Counted from the first letter of the stretch, positions 16,934-26,182 are shown. The stretch is DNA of 64,000 bases from CALFCX01 sp041650595 (GCA_041650595.1 JBAZKW010000001.1:159915-223914); one strand, 5' to 3'. Made by a program: numbers and translations. The notes: generated from the letters alone by a model not told the origin.

Positions 16934-18082
16934 TCATGCTTTGGTGGCAAATTCTTTAGGAATGAGCAAAGATGCGCCGATCAATTCCGGTTCTGCCATT
17001 TCGCTTACTCCGGGGATATCGTCAGCGAAAATAAAGTGCAGGCCTTTGCGGTGACCGGCGAGGAGACGCGAAAGTTCGTCTGAAATGAAACCCTTTACAG
17101 CCGGGTCCGTAAGCCATCCTCCGAGAAGGAACACCCGCGTACTTTTCACGCTCTTCCAGAAACTTGATTCAAGATGTGGAGGATCGTTGACTGCCATTTT
17201 TCTGCTCATCTTCGGGTCTCCTCCGTCATAGGTCAGCTCCATAGTTGTTGCCAAGCCTTTTGCTGCCTGTCTATATATTTCGATTGCCGCTTCTCTTTCA
17301 TCCTTTTTAATGGTAGAGTCCTGTGCGAAAGCAAGTCTTGTGAGGAATTCGCCTGTCAATTCTTCTTCTTTGTATCTTGTACCGAGAAGAGTTTTCATTG
17401 CTTGGAATGTGAAGCCCACGCCCGCACAGGCAGTCTCAGGCGTTACCCATCCGCAATGCATGACATCCGGTCCGGCCCAGAGGGCAATATCAAAGAACTG
17501 TTGCGGTCCTGGAATAGGTCTTGCAAAGCCATTATTGATCCGGAAGGCACCTGCTCCGAATCCGGTGCCCGGTACAAAACCCGCAAGCTTAGAACCCTGT
17601 TTTGAAAGGATCTCACTTATTTCCGGGAATTTTTTAAGATTGCCCAGCAGTATCTGGACTATTGCAAGAACATGGGATACTCCGTCATTTTCAACCGCGG
17701 CCCTCCAGCCCGGCCCGAGCATTTGCGCGAAATTGTCGGCAAGTTTATATCCCTGCAGGTCAGGAATATTGAAGGTGGTTCCGCGGTAGGGGATCCCTTC
17801 TTCCAGCCAGGCGCCGGGTGCATCTATCCCCACGAATTTGACAAGTTGTCCGCTGCTTTTAAATGAATCAGCTGCCATCGACAATGTCCGCGCAAGGTCA
17901 ACTACCGATCTTGTTCCACAACCGGTATCTAGAGGAATATCTTTTCTTGCGCATGTGAGCTTGTCAATATGAACGATCTGCGGCATACCAACAAATCGGC
18001 CTCCTTGGGTCTGCCGTGACACAATACCACAGCGCACATTGGTGCCGCCGAAACCGACCACAGGATATGTTATTGTTTTCAT
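16934..18082 (-). CDS. ROK-like sugar kinase
   Basis: The 382-aa protein shows sugar-kinase features: an N-terminal phosphate loop VGFGGTNVRCGIV (about 9-21), GIDAPGAWL, the VENDGVSH segment (catalytic Asp candidate) and GFVPGTGFGAGAF (adenosine/phosphate loop). This layout fits glucokinases of the ROK family, though the usual CxCGxxGC zinc motif was not found, so it is divergent. A sigma-28-like promoter ends eight bases before the ATG, predicting a leaderless mRNA. It lies between the phosphohexomutase and the NagB-like gene, suggesting one sugar-phosphate pathway; the substrate is unknown. Confidence 0.8.
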   Translation of the reverse strand: MKTITYPVVGFGGTNVRCGIVSRQTQGGRFVGMPQIVHIDKLTCARKDIPLDTGCGTRSVVDLARTLSMAADSFKSSGQLVKFVGIDAPGAWLEEGIPYRGTTFNIPDLQGYKLADNFAQMLGPGWRAAVENDGVSHVLAIVQILLGNLKKFPEISEILSKQGSKLAGFVPGTGFGAGAFRINNGFARPIPGPQQFFDIALWAGPDVMHCGWVTPETACAGVGFTFQAMKTLLGTRYKEEELTGEFLTRLAFAQDSTIKKDEREAAIEIYRQAAKGLATTMELTYDGGDPKMSRKMAVNDPPHLESSFWKSVKSTRVFLLGGWLTDPAVKGFISDELSRLLAGHRKGLHFIFADDIPGVSEMAEPELIGASLLIPKEFATKA

Positions 18083-18090
18083 GCTAATAA

Positions 18091-18118
18091 TATCTCGTCA
18101 AATTCCGGCAGAAATTTC
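18091..18118 (-). promoter_or_regulatory. Sigma-28-like promoter of the ROK-like kinase
   Basis: On the minus strand ATGAAATTTC (core 18118-18111), 13 bases ending TTGA, then CGAGATA (18097-18091), eight bases before ATG 18082. Confidence 0.7.
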
Positions 18119-18171
18119 ATTTGGGCCGATGGCCGCGATTGCGCGGTCAAAATGACCTGAAGTTATTGATA

Positions 18172-20139
18172 TCATTGCGAGATCAACTTCAGGAGATCAT
18201 TTGCCAGCTGCGGGTCATGGCATTGTCCTTTTGGCTTAAGAGTTGCTTCAAGATATTCGCCGAACCGTTTTTTGAATTCCGGGAACGATCCGGTTAATCG
18301 TTTAATATCTGTTTTTGCACTCTCAAAGAACTCTTCCTGTGACAGAAGCAACGGAGCATCCTTTCCGTCGTTTTGTCCGTAGAACAGAGTGATCTTGCCT
18401 TGTTTTGCCCTGATAAGCATTTCAAAGACGGCTTTTGAAAAACCCGGAAGCTTGATAGATTTTGTCATTATCGGTTCAAAAGCATTAAAAAACATATCGC
18501 CGCCATTCTTCCTTTCAGCTGCCCATATTTCAAATATCGTTTCAAGAGCCGGTTGATAGATGGCTTCATGACTGTTTCCCAACGCCTGTTCGACAAGCTG
18601 TTCGCACGCAGAGCCTTTCATTATAGGGGATGCTGTCCTGGAGAATGAGGGAGACATTATGTGGATGAATACGAAATTATATAAAAGCCGCTTCCTGTCT
18701 TTGATCCGGTCTTCAGTATCAGGAAATTTGTATGCGCGGAAACCGGCTATGAACATTTCATCGGTTATTCTTCTTTCGAAAGGGATGCCCCTTCTATTAT
18801 CTCCAGCTATTTGACTGCTGTTCTCAAGGAAATAATCAAGTATCTCGTTCTGAAGAAATCTGTCGAGCTGGTTAAGATTTTCGCCTGAAGATGCAAAGCT
18901 TCTCAGCAGGTGGAGCAGCACTTTGTCAGATATAACTCTGCTTAGATAGATGTCGGCAAGCCTGAGAGATATCCTTCTTTTGTCAGCTTCGTTCATTATT
19001 GCGTCGATCTTTGAGTCTTTCATCAGAGCTCTGGCTACTGTCGTATTGCGGTTAGCGGCCTTGATCGTCATTTTGTCTTCCGGATCAAGGTCTTTTGCAG
19101 CCTCCCGGTCGATTATGAAGGTAACGTTTGAATGTAATCTAAAGATCGATGCCGGCCATCGCGCCGTTACTTTGCCTCGCAAAGAGCATCTTACTGAATT
19201 AGCTTTTTCCGGGCCGCGCGCAAGAAATATAACACCTCTTGCCTCAAGCAGATCGGCAGGCCCCATGGCAATTGCATGAGGGTCGTTTAGAAGGTTGGGA
19301 CTTGCAGGTGCTTTGAAGCCAACCGTTTCTTTATCAAGCGTCACATGCCTCATTCTGTTATGGAAATATTCCATGTCACCGTCTATGCCGGGAATATTAT
19401 GTGCCATTTCTCCGTTCGGACCGACACTCAGAACTGCAATATCCAGGCCTCCGTTGCACCTTAAGATCGATGTGAATTCATTGACAGATCTTAATCTTGG
19501 TCCTTCTTCCGGTTCTTCATTTCCCAATAAGATGATGTTGTCGGCGGGTATCGTGTTGGCCTTTGGAAGCCTGTCCAGAAAGCAGTCGTAGAAATATTGG
19601 CGAAGCGAGAGGCTTTTTTTTGACGTGTCCAAATATTCCGCCATCTGAAAAAATCTTACTCTGCTCCAATCCACGAAAGACTTATGGGCTCTTTTCCAAA
19701 GAGCCATAAAAGCCTTCTGTTCTCCGATAGGATGAAGCAAGAACGACCGATTCTCATCAAAATCCGGACGAAAAACAAAGTTGTCTTCGCCAGGATTCAG
19801 AAAGAAATGATGCGGTATTTCGAGGGCGGAGGGGGTGATAGTCTCCACCTCCTGCCTTGAAACGGTCCCGGCTCTTGAGATCTGGTCAAAGACCCCGACC
19901 ATGGTATTGCCCGCGGGAAAAGTTATATTCACTGTGGGAAGTATTGTTTCGCCTCTGAGAGAGACAGGGACTTGTAATTCTCTGATCGCTTTAACTATCC
20001 TGTATGCCGCAATGCGATCAAATCCGTTGCTCGATACTATTTCATAGTTGGCTCGTCTTTGAAAAGGATGCATTCCCCCGAATGCTCTTCTGCGATCAGG
20101 GCTATAGGGTTGTATAGGTCTGCCTGTTTTTGTCAGCAT
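18172..20139 (-). CDS. NagB-like sugar-phosphate isomerase/deaminase domain with a long unknown C-terminal part
   Basis: Residues of about 45-345 resemble glucosamine-6-phosphate deaminase or 6-phosphogluconolactonase: FFQMAEYLD, a loop LDIAVLSVGPNGEMAHNIPG replacing the usual GIGxDGHIAFNEPG, IAMGPADLLEARGVIFLARGPEKA, and a WPASIFRLHSNVTFIID segment. About 310 further residues match nothing recognised. The frame extends upstream to 20166 (MTIDTW...), but that stretch lies inside the sigma-28-like promoter. ATG 20139, starting MLTKTGRPIQ, has GGAG seven bases ahead and is preferred. Normal NagB is about 260 aa, so this is a fusion. Confidence 0.8.
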   Translation of the reverse strand: MLTKTGRPIQPYSPDRRRAFGGMHPFQRRANYEIVSSNGFDRIAAYRIVKAIRELQVPVSLRGETILPTVNITFPAGNTMVGVFDQISRAGTVSRQEVETITPSALEIPHHFFLNPGEDNFVFRPDFDENRSFLLHPIGEQKAFMALWKRAHKSFVDWSRVRFFQMAEYLDTSKKSLSLRQYFYDCFLDRLPKANTIPADNIILLGNEEPEEGPRLRSVNEFTSILRCNGGLDIAVLSVGPNGEMAHNIPGIDGDMEYFHNRMRHVTLDKETVGFKAPASPNLLNDPHAIAMGPADLLEARGVIFLARGPEKANSVRCSLRGKVTARWPASIFRLHSNVTFIIDREAAKDLDPEDKMTIKAANRNTTVARALMKDSKIDAIMNEADKRRISLRLADIYLSRVISDKVLLHLLRSFASSGENLNQLDRFLQNEILDYFLENSSQIAGDNRRGIPFERRITDEMFIAGFRAYKFPDTEDRIKDRKRLLYNFVFIHIMSPSFSRTASPIMKGSACEQLVEQALGNSHEAIYQPALETIFEIWAAERKNGGDMFFNAFEPIMTKSIKLPGFSKAVFEMLIRAKQGKITLFYGQNDGKDAPLLLSQEEFFESAKTDIKRLTGSFPEFKKRFGEYLEATLKPKGQCHDPQLANDLLKLISQ

Positions 20140-20155
20140 CTTATAACTCCATGTA

Positions 20156-20183
20156 TCTATCGTCAATAGTAGCTATCAATTTC
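20156..20183 (-). promoter_or_regulatory. Sigma-28-like promoter of the NagB-like gene
   Basis: On the minus strand CTGAAATTGA (core 20183-20176), 13 bases ending TTGA, then CGATAGA (20162-20156). It overlaps the more upstream candidate start codon and so supports ATG 20139. Confidence 0.65.
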
Positions 20184-20209
20184 AGAAAGAAAGACAAGCG
20201 TGAAAAGTG

Positions 20210-21832
20210 TTATATAGTTGAATTTGTGATGATCTCTTTGGCTTCATTCTGGATCTTTTTGAGGTGTGTCTGGCCTAAGAAACTTTCCGCGTAAAGTTTT
20301 GCGATATTTTCCGTGCCGGACGGACGAGCCGCGAACCAGCCGTTCTTTGTTGTTACTTTTATGCCGCCGATCGCTTCTCCGTTTGAGGCATGGGTCAATA
20401 TACTTTCTATTTTTTCTCCGGCCAATGTTTGAACCCTAACATTTTCTTTTGAAAGACTTTTTAACTTGTTCTTTATTTCAGGGGAAGCAGGAGTGTCTAT
20501 TCTTTCATAAACAGGTTCTCCAAAAGCCCCGATAAGGTCCCTGTAAAGAACTCCGGGGTCTCTACCGGTGACCGCAAGTATCTCTGCGGCGAGCAGTCCC
20601 ATGATTATTCCGTCTTTATCGGTCGACCAAATAGATCCGTCTTTTCTGAGGAATGAAGCTCCGGCGCTTTCTTCGCCGCCGAATGCGATCTTTTTACTTA
20701 AAAGCGCGTCAACAAAATATTTGAACCCGACGGGAGTCTCGAACACTTTTCTGCCGAGCGATTTGGCTACACGGTCTATCATCGAAGAAGATACTAGCGT
20801 TTTGCCGACCATGCAGATGGCAGGCCATTTGTCCCTTTTTTGGAACAGATAATTTATCGCAACGGAAAGATAATGATTAGGGTTCATAAGACCGGAACTT
20901 TTTGTCACTATACCGTGCCTGTCGCTGTCGGTATCATTTCCCCAGGAGATATCATATTTGTCCTTGAGTTTTATTAGGTTTGCCATGGCAAAAGACGAAG
21001 AGCAGTCCATCCTGATCTTTCCGTCCTTGTCGCTCGGCATAAAAGAGAACGTGATGTCTATTGCGGGATTTGCTACTTCCATATTGAGGCCATATATTTC
21101 GATTATAGGAGCCAGATATTCGAGCGCAGCGCCTCCCATCGGGTCCGCGCCTATTTTTATTCCGGAAGACTTTATTGTGTCCATGTCTATTATGGAATCC
21201 AGAGCCCTTACATAAGGGGTAATAAAATCATGTTTTTTTATATGTTCATCTTTTATCGCCTGCCCAAAAGGGATCCTCATAACTCCTTTATTGTTCTTTG
21301 CCATATATTCATTAGCTTTTTGTTCGATCCATTTGGTGATCGATGCATCTGCAGGGCCGCCTGTCGGGGCATTGTATTTTATACCGCCGTCTGTCGGAGG
21401 ATTGTGTGATGGGGTTATTATTATTCCGTCAGGCTTCTTATTTCTGTTATTTTTATTTTCTTCAAGAATTGCAAATGAGACAGATGGAGTAGGGGTGTAG
21501 CCGCCTTTATCGTCAAAAGTGAGCCTCTGCTCATAAAGCGTAGTTACTTTGTTGGCGCAAAGCACTTCCAGCGCCGTCATCATCGCAGGAAGTGAGGCGG
21601 CGTGAGAATCCATTCCTATAAATAAGACGCCGTCTATCCCATTAGCCTTGCGGTAGTCTGCGATTGCCTGCACTATTGCGGCAATATGCATCTCGTTAAA
21701 CGTGCCCAAAAAAGGATTTCCTCTGTGCCCAGAAGTGCCGAATGAAACTTGTTGCGCCGGATTTGAAGGGTCAGGTTTTGTATTGTAATAACTATCGCGC
21801 AGTATTGTTATGTCAAGGACGTTATTTTCCAC
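20210..21832 (-). CDS. pgm: Phosphoglucomutase, alpha-D-glucose type
   Basis: The 540-aa protein interconverts glucose 1- and 6-phosphate. It has VSFGTSGHRG near the start, the phosphoserine loop IIITPSHNPPTDGGIKYN, the metal site GNDTDSDRHG, the sugar loop GGEESAGASF and the phosphate loop ARPSGTENI, all as in the E. coli Pgm type and of normal length. It follows rsmE with a one-base gap, so it is the last gene of the dnaJ-rsmE-pgm transcript. Its normal form contrasts with the 788-aa paralogue downstream. Confidence 0.95.
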   Translation of the reverse strand: MENNVLDITILRDSYYNTKPDPSNPAQQVSFGTSGHRGNPFLGTFNEMHIAAIVQAIADYRKANGIDGVLFIGMDSHAASLPAMMTALEVLCANKVTTLYEQRLTFDDKGGYTPTPSVSFAILEENKNNRNKKPDGIIITPSHNPPTDGGIKYNAPTGGPADASITKWIEQKANEYMAKNNKGVMRIPFGQAIKDEHIKKHDFITPYVRALDSIIDMDTIKSSGIKIGADPMGGAALEYLAPIIEIYGLNMEVANPAIDITFSFMPSDKDGKIRMDCSSSFAMANLIKLKDKYDISWGNDTDSDRHGIVTKSSGLMNPNHYLSVAINYLFQKRDKWPAICMVGKTLVSSSMIDRVAKSLGRKVFETPVGFKYFVDALLSKKIAFGGEESAGASFLRKDGSIWSTDKDGIIMGLLAAEILAVTGRDPGVLYRDLIGAFGEPVYERIDTPASPEIKNKLKSLSKENVRVQTLAGEKIESILTHASNGEAIGGIKVTTKNGWFAARPSGTENIAKLYAESFLGQTHLKKIQNEAKEIITNSTI

Positions 21833-21833
21833 T

Positions 21834-22553
21834 TTATTTCATTTCCATTTCATATAATATCATAGCCAAAGTTGCTGGCCCGGCGGTCTGTGTCCTTAAG
21901 ATCCTTTTCCCTAAAGATACGCTTTTAAAACCTTTTAAATTAGCTTTTTCTGCTTCCTCGGCGGAAAAACCTCCTTCAGGGCCTATCAATATCAGGATCG
22001 AAGATGCGTTCTTGTTGTTCATGAGTTCGGTTTTTAAAGAACGGGAGCTTTCACATTCCCAAGGCAAAAGCATGAGATCATATCCGGAGCATGAAGAAAG
22101 GAATTCGTCTAAACTGACCGCAGCTTTTACTGCAGGAACATGAACCCGGCCTGATTGCTCCGCGGATTCTTTGGCGATCTTGTTCCATCTTTCGTTCTTG
22201 TCTGCTTTTGTTATGCAGCGCTGTGTTACGACCGGTATGATCTCAAATACGCCAAGTTCCGTGGATTTTTGCACTATATCGTCCATCTTTGAACTTTTGG
22301 GAAGCGCCTGTGCCAGAGTTATTCTTATTTTTGGCTCAACGTCTTTTTTAGATGTCTTTATAATATTAAGTGTCAGCTTGTCTTTTTCTATTGCCGATAT
22401 CCCGGTATCATATTCCGTGCCGGATGAATCAAAACATGTTATCTTGTCTCCGGACTTTTTTCTCAAAACATTTTTTATGTGATTGTAGTCGCTGCCGGTT
22501 ATGTTTATACTGTTTCCGTTTATTAAACTTGTTTGTATAAAGAAGCGGCTCAT
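21834..22553 (-). CDS. rsmE: 16S rRNA (uracil-1498-N3)-methyltransferase
   Basis: The 239-aa SPOUT-class enzyme methylates 16S rRNA. It starts with the PUA-like N-terminal domain (SRFFIQTS...HIKNVLRKKSGDKI) and ends with the knot motifs ILILIGPEGGFSAEEAE and LGKRILRTQTAGPATLAMILY. The start overlaps the dnaJ stop by one base. RsmE next to dnaJ is a common bacterial gene order. Confidence 0.95.
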   Translation of the reverse strand: MSRFFIQTSLINGNSINITGSDYNHIKNVLRKKSGDKITCFDSSGTEYDTGISAIEKDKLTLNIIKTSKKDVEPKIRITLAQALPKSSKMDDIVQKSTELGVFEIIPVVTQRCITKADKNERWNKIAKESAEQSGRVHVPAVKAAVSLDEFLSSCSGYDLMLLPWECESSRSLKTELMNNKNASSILILIGPEGGFSAEEAEKANLKGFKSVSLGKRILRTQTAGPATLAMILYEMEMK

Positions 22554-23638
22554 TATATTCCCTTGATCTTTTTAAGAAGATCTATCTGCGTTTTTGAAAG
22601 CCTTGTAGGTATCTGGACCTGTACTTCCACAAAAAGGTCGCCATAGCCGGAAGAATTTATTCGCGGCATTCCTTTGCCTTTTAGTTTTATTACCGTATTG
22701 GGCTGTGTCCCCGGCGGTATCTTTAGAGAAGTCTTTTCATTAAGAACCATTATTGTTATCTCATCACCAAGTATCGCAGAGACAAAATCAATCTTTTCCA
22801 CGGTAATAAGATTATCCCCCTGCCTCTTGAACTTTGAATGTGGCTTTACAGAGATGAACACGTACAGGTCTCCAGAAGGCGCACCCTTGAGCCCTGCATC
22901 CCCTGAGTCCGAAATCCTCAGGCGGTAGCCGTTGTCTATTCCCGCGGGTACATGGACTTTTATTCTGCTCTCGCTTCTTGTGCGTCCCGCGCCTTTGCAG
23001 CTTTTGCAGGGAGATTCTATTTTTTCTCCGGTACCCTGGCATGCTACACAGGGGACTACGCTGGAAAAACTGCCTAAGATCGTCCTTTGTGTATGTTTTA
23101 CGCTGCCGGCGCCGGAACAGGCGGAGCACTTTTTTATTTGCGAACCGGGTTCGGCGCCGGTTCCTTTGCATTTTATGCAGGACTTTAAGTGCTGGATATC
23201 TATTTCTTTTTCGATTCCGGTATAGGACTCTTCGAGCGTTATCGACATGTCATAGCGCAGATCAGTACCCCTTTGCGGGCCGGTTTTTTGCCTGCGTGAA
23301 GTTCCTCCGCCGAAAAAAGTCTCAAAAACATCCCCAAATCCGCCAAAACCGGATATTCCTCCGAAAAGGTCTTCAAGATTGATTTCGGAAAAGTCCACGC
23401 CCGCGGAGCCTGCACCAAACCCGACTTGGCCATAGGTGTCGTATAGGGATTTCTTTTTTTGGTCGCCGAGCACCTGGTAGGCCTCGTTTATTTCTTTGAA
23501 CTTGTCTATGGTTCCGGGCTCCTTGCAGACATCTGGATGGTATTGCCTGGCAAGCCGCCTGAAAGCGGATTTTATCTCGTCTTGGGAGGCATTTCTTTGA
23601 ATTCCCAGTACTTGGTAATAGTCTTTTGATTGGGGCAT
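22553..23638 (-). CDS. dnaJ: Chaperone DnaJ
   Basis: DnaJ stimulates the DnaK ATPase and delivers unfolded proteins. The protein (361 aa from MPQSKDYYQ) has the J-domain with HPD (QYHPDV), a Gly/Phe linker, four CxxCxGxG zinc motifs (CIKCKGTG, CSACSGAG, CVACQGTG, CKSCKGAG) and the C-terminal substrate domains. The frame extends six residues upstream to 23656, but a TATAAT box occupies 23650-23645, so ATG 23638 is preferred and the mRNA would be leaderless. A strong terminator separates it from dnaK. Confidence 0.96.
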   Translation of the reverse strand: MPQSKDYYQVLGIQRNASQDEIKSAFRRLARQYHPDVCKEPGTIDKFKEINEAYQVLGDQKKKSLYDTYGQVGFGAGSAGVDFSEINLEDLFGGISGFGGFGDVFETFFGGGTSRRQKTGPQRGTDLRYDMSITLEESYTGIEKEIDIQHLKSCIKCKGTGAEPGSQIKKCSACSGAGSVKHTQRTILGSFSSVVPCVACQGTGEKIESPCKSCKGAGRTRSESRIKVHVPAGIDNGYRLRISDSGDAGLKGAPSGDLYVFISVKPHSKFKRQGDNLITVEKIDFVSAILGDEITIMVLNEKTSLKIPPGTQPNTVIKLKGKGMPRINSSGYGDLFVEVQVQIPTRLSKTQIDLLKKIKGI

Positions 23639-23644
23639 GTCTTT

Positions 23645-23650
23645 ATTATA
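23645..23650 (-). promoter_or_regulatory. -10 box of dnaJ (leaderless)
   Basis: TATAAT on the minus strand, six bases before the chosen dnaJ ATG and just after the dnaK terminator. Confidence 0.5.
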
Positions 23651-23660
23651 TATCATCGGG

Positions 23661-23696
23661 AAAAACGTAGGGCCCCGATCGAATCGGGGCCCTTAC
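23661..23696 (-). terminator. Rho-independent terminator of the hrcA-grpE-dnaK operon
   Basis: On the minus strand GGGCCCCGAT and ATCGGGGCCC form a long GC stem (within 23667-23695) followed by TTTTT. It separates dnaK from dnaJ. Confidence 0.9.
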
Positions 23697-23727
23697 GATT
23701 CATCCAACATTGTCAGACAAAGAAACT

Positions 23728-25629
23728 TTATTTCTGGTCTGATTCTTTCCAGTCGGCGTTAATGGTCTTGTCATCACCTGTGCCGCCTTCCTGTACGGGA
23801 GGTGTTTGCGGCTGGCCTTGGGGCCCGGGAGCCTGGGATTTGTATATCTGGGACGACATTTCATACACTTCTTTTTGCAGAGATTCAAACCCTGCTTTTA
23901 TCTTTCCGGTATCGGTGCCTTTGAGAGCTTCTTTTAAGTCCTCTATGGCTTTGAGCACCTTGTCTCGGGTCGCAACATCCACTTTGTCGCCGTTGTCCTT
24001 GAGCGTCTTTTCCGAAGAGTAGGCAAGGTTGTCGGCCTGGTTGCGCAGCTCCACTTCTTCTTTCTTTTTCTTGTCATCCGTTTCGTGGGCTGTGGCCTCT
24101 TTTTTCATCTTTTCTATGTCATCTTTTGAAAGCCCGGAAGAAGCGGTGATCGATATCTTTTGTTCCCTTCCTGTGCCCTTGTCTTTGGCGCTAACGTGAA
24201 GGATGCCGTTCGCATCGATGTCAAAGGTCACTTCCACCTGCGGCACTCCTCTGGGCGCCGGCGGGATATCAGACAGATGGAACCTTCCCAGCGTCCTGTT
24301 GTCATAGGCCATCGGGCGCTCGCCCTGCAGAACATGTATCTCGACGCTTGTCTGTCCGTCGGCTGCGGTGGAAAACACTTCGCTCTTGGAGGTCGGGATC
24401 GTAGTATTCCTTTGGATCAATGGGGTCATAACATTTCCCAAAGTCTCAACGCCCAAAGATAGGGGAGTGACATCGAGCAGTACCATCTCTTTTACTTCTC
24501 CGGCAAGCACTCCGCCCTGTATTGCCGCTCCGATCGCTACCACCTCATCGGGATTTACGCTCTTGTTCGGCTCTTTGCCGAAAAGATTTTTTACGATCTC
24601 CTGCACTTTTGGCATCCTGGTCTGTCCGCCTACCAAAATAACCTCATCTATCTCTGACGGCTTGAGCCCCGAATCTTTGAGCGCCTGATTTGTGGGGCCA
24701 AGAGTTTTGTCTATCAAATCGGCTACAAGCTGCTCGAGCTTGGCACGGGTCAACTTTGTAACAAAATGTTTGGGCCCGGAAGCATCTGCCGTTATGAACG
24801 GGAGATTTATTTCAGTTTCGTATACGGAAGAAAGCTCGCATTTTGCTTTTTCCGCGGAGTCCCTGAGCCTTTGCAGGGCCATTCTGTCGTTCTTCAGGTC
24901 TATTCCGTTCTCTTTTCTGAACTCATCAACAAGCCAGTTGGTGATCTTTTCGTCAAAATTGTCCCCGCCCAAATGCGTATTTCCGTTGGTGGACTTTACT
25001 TCGAATACGCCTTCGCCGATCTCAAGTATGGATATATCAAAGGTTCCGCCGCCCAGATCGTATACGGCGATCTTTTCGGCTTTCTTTTTGTCAAGCCCGT
25101 ATGCAAGCGATGCGGCTGTCGGCTCGTTTATTATCCTTACCACTTCAAGCCCGGCTATCATTCCCGCATCTTTTGTAGCCTGCCTTTGGCTGTCGTTAAA
25201 ATAGGCGGGCACCGTGATCACTGCCTTTTCCACTTTTTCGCCCAGATAGGCTTCGGCATCGATCTTTATCTTTTTGAGTATCATTGCCGATATCTCGGGC
25301 GGAGAATAGTTCTTATCTCTTATTTTTATCGTGACGCTTCCGCTCTGGTCTTCAGAGACTTTGTATGGGACCAGCTTCATTTCTTCGCCGACCTCGTTAA
25401 TCCTTCTTCCCATGAACCTCTTTATGGAATAAATGGTGTTTTCCGGGTTTGTTATTGCCTGCCGTTTTGCCACACGGCCCACGACCCTTTCATCCTGTTT
25501 TGGAAATCCGACCACCGAAGGTACAGTCCTTTCACCCTCGGAACTTGGTATAACGGTCGGTTCTCCTCCGATCACAACAGCGCAGCAGCTATTCGTCGTG
25601 CCCAGATCGATCCCAATGATCTTACTCAT
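23728..25629 (-). CDS. dnaK: Chaperone DnaK (Hsp70)
   Basis: The 633-aa protein is a full-length Hsp70. It starts IIGIDLGTTNSCCAVV (ATP phosphate 1) and has VPAYFNDSQRQATKDAG, the YDLGGGTFDISIL phosphate 2, RINEPTAASLAYG, VGGQTRMPKVQ, and a substrate-binding domain with VTPLSLGVETLG. The tail is Pro/Gly/Gln-rich and ends TINADWKESDQK. It overlaps grpE by eight bases, with AAAGGAG in the grpE end serving as ribosome-binding site. It is repressed through hrcA/CIRCE as part of hrcA-grpE-dnaK. Confidence 0.98.
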   Translation of the reverse strand: MSKIIGIDLGTTNSCCAVVIGGEPTVIPSSEGERTVPSVVGFPKQDERVVGRVAKRQAITNPENTIYSIKRFMGRRINEVGEEMKLVPYKVSEDQSGSVTIKIRDKNYSPPEISAMILKKIKIDAEAYLGEKVEKAVITVPAYFNDSQRQATKDAGMIAGLEVVRIINEPTAASLAYGLDKKKAEKIAVYDLGGGTFDISILEIGEGVFEVKSTNGNTHLGGDNFDEKITNWLVDEFRKENGIDLKNDRMALQRLRDSAEKAKCELSSVYETEINLPFITADASGPKHFVTKLTRAKLEQLVADLIDKTLGPTNQALKDSGLKPSEIDEVILVGGQTRMPKVQEIVKNLFGKEPNKSVNPDEVVAIGAAIQGGVLAGEVKEMVLLDVTPLSLGVETLGNVMTPLIQRNTTIPTSKSEVFSTAADGQTSVEIHVLQGERPMAYDNRTLGRFHLSDIPPAPRGVPQVEVTFDIDANGILHVSAKDKGTGREQKISITASSGLSKDDIEKMKKEATAHETDDKKKKEEVELRNQADNLAYSSEKTLKDNGDKVDVATRDKVLKAIEDLKEALKGTDTGKIKAGFESLQKEVYEMSSQIYKSQAPGPQGQPQTPPVQEGGTGDDKTINADWKESDQK

Positions 25630-26182
25630 CTTTTGCCTCTCCTTTCTTAGATACTATAGCCATTGCCGGCCTGATTACCTTTTCTTTCAGCATGTAGCCT
25701 TTTTGCATCTCTTCTATCACAAGCCCTTCGGGCTGGTCCTGGGTATCCCTTGTCAATACCGCTTCGTGGTAGACAGGATCGAATTTTTTTCCGAGAGCAT
25801 CGATCTTTGAAAGCCCGACCTTGTTCAAAATATCCTCAAGCTGTTTTTTTATCAGCGCGAATCCTTTGAGAAGCTCGTCGTTTGCTGCAGAATCCTTTGT
25901 TTCCGCGGCGTGCACAAAAGCCCTGTCAAAGTTGTCCAATATGGGCAGGAGCGCCAGGATAAGGGTTTCGTTGGAAAAACAGATAATGTCCTCTTTTTCA
26001 GTGACCGTTCTTTTTTTGAAATTATCAAAATCTGCCATAAGGCGCAGCATTTGATTCTTCTGTTCTTCGAACTTTGTGTCCTTTTCTTCGATCAGTTTTT
26101 TAAGCTCTTCTATTTCTCTCTTGTGTTCACAACACTCTTTTTCAGTTTCGCTCATTTTATTCTTTCCTCCGACTATTTTCAT
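25622..26182 (-). CDS. grpE: Nucleotide exchange factor GrpE
   Basis: GrpE releases ADP from DnaK. The 186-aa protein has an acidic coiled-coil N-terminal half, the QMLRLMADFDNFKKRT motif, LPILDNFDRAF, and the C-terminal beta domain with FDPVYHEAV and VIRPAMAIVSKK. Two starts have equally good GGAGG sites: ATG 26182, which overlaps the hrcA stop as ATGA, and ATG 26155 (MSETEKEC). The first is listed because of the coupling, but the second gives a more typical GrpE N-terminus. Confidence 0.95.
   Translation of the reverse strand: MKIVGGKNKMSETEKECCEHKREIEELKKLIEEKDTKFEEQKNQMLRLMADFDNFKKRTVTEKEDIICFSNETLILALLPILDNFDRAFVHAAETKDSAANDELLKGFALIKKQLEDILNKVGLSKIDALGKKFDPVYHEAVLTRDTQDQPEGLVIEEMQKGYMLKEKVIRPAMAIVSKKGEAKDE

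Noticed and set aside
24766..25650. A 294-codon open frame on the plus strand
   Set aside because: It is antisense to dnaK, whose conserved motifs explain the sequence; long antisense frames are common opposite dnaK.
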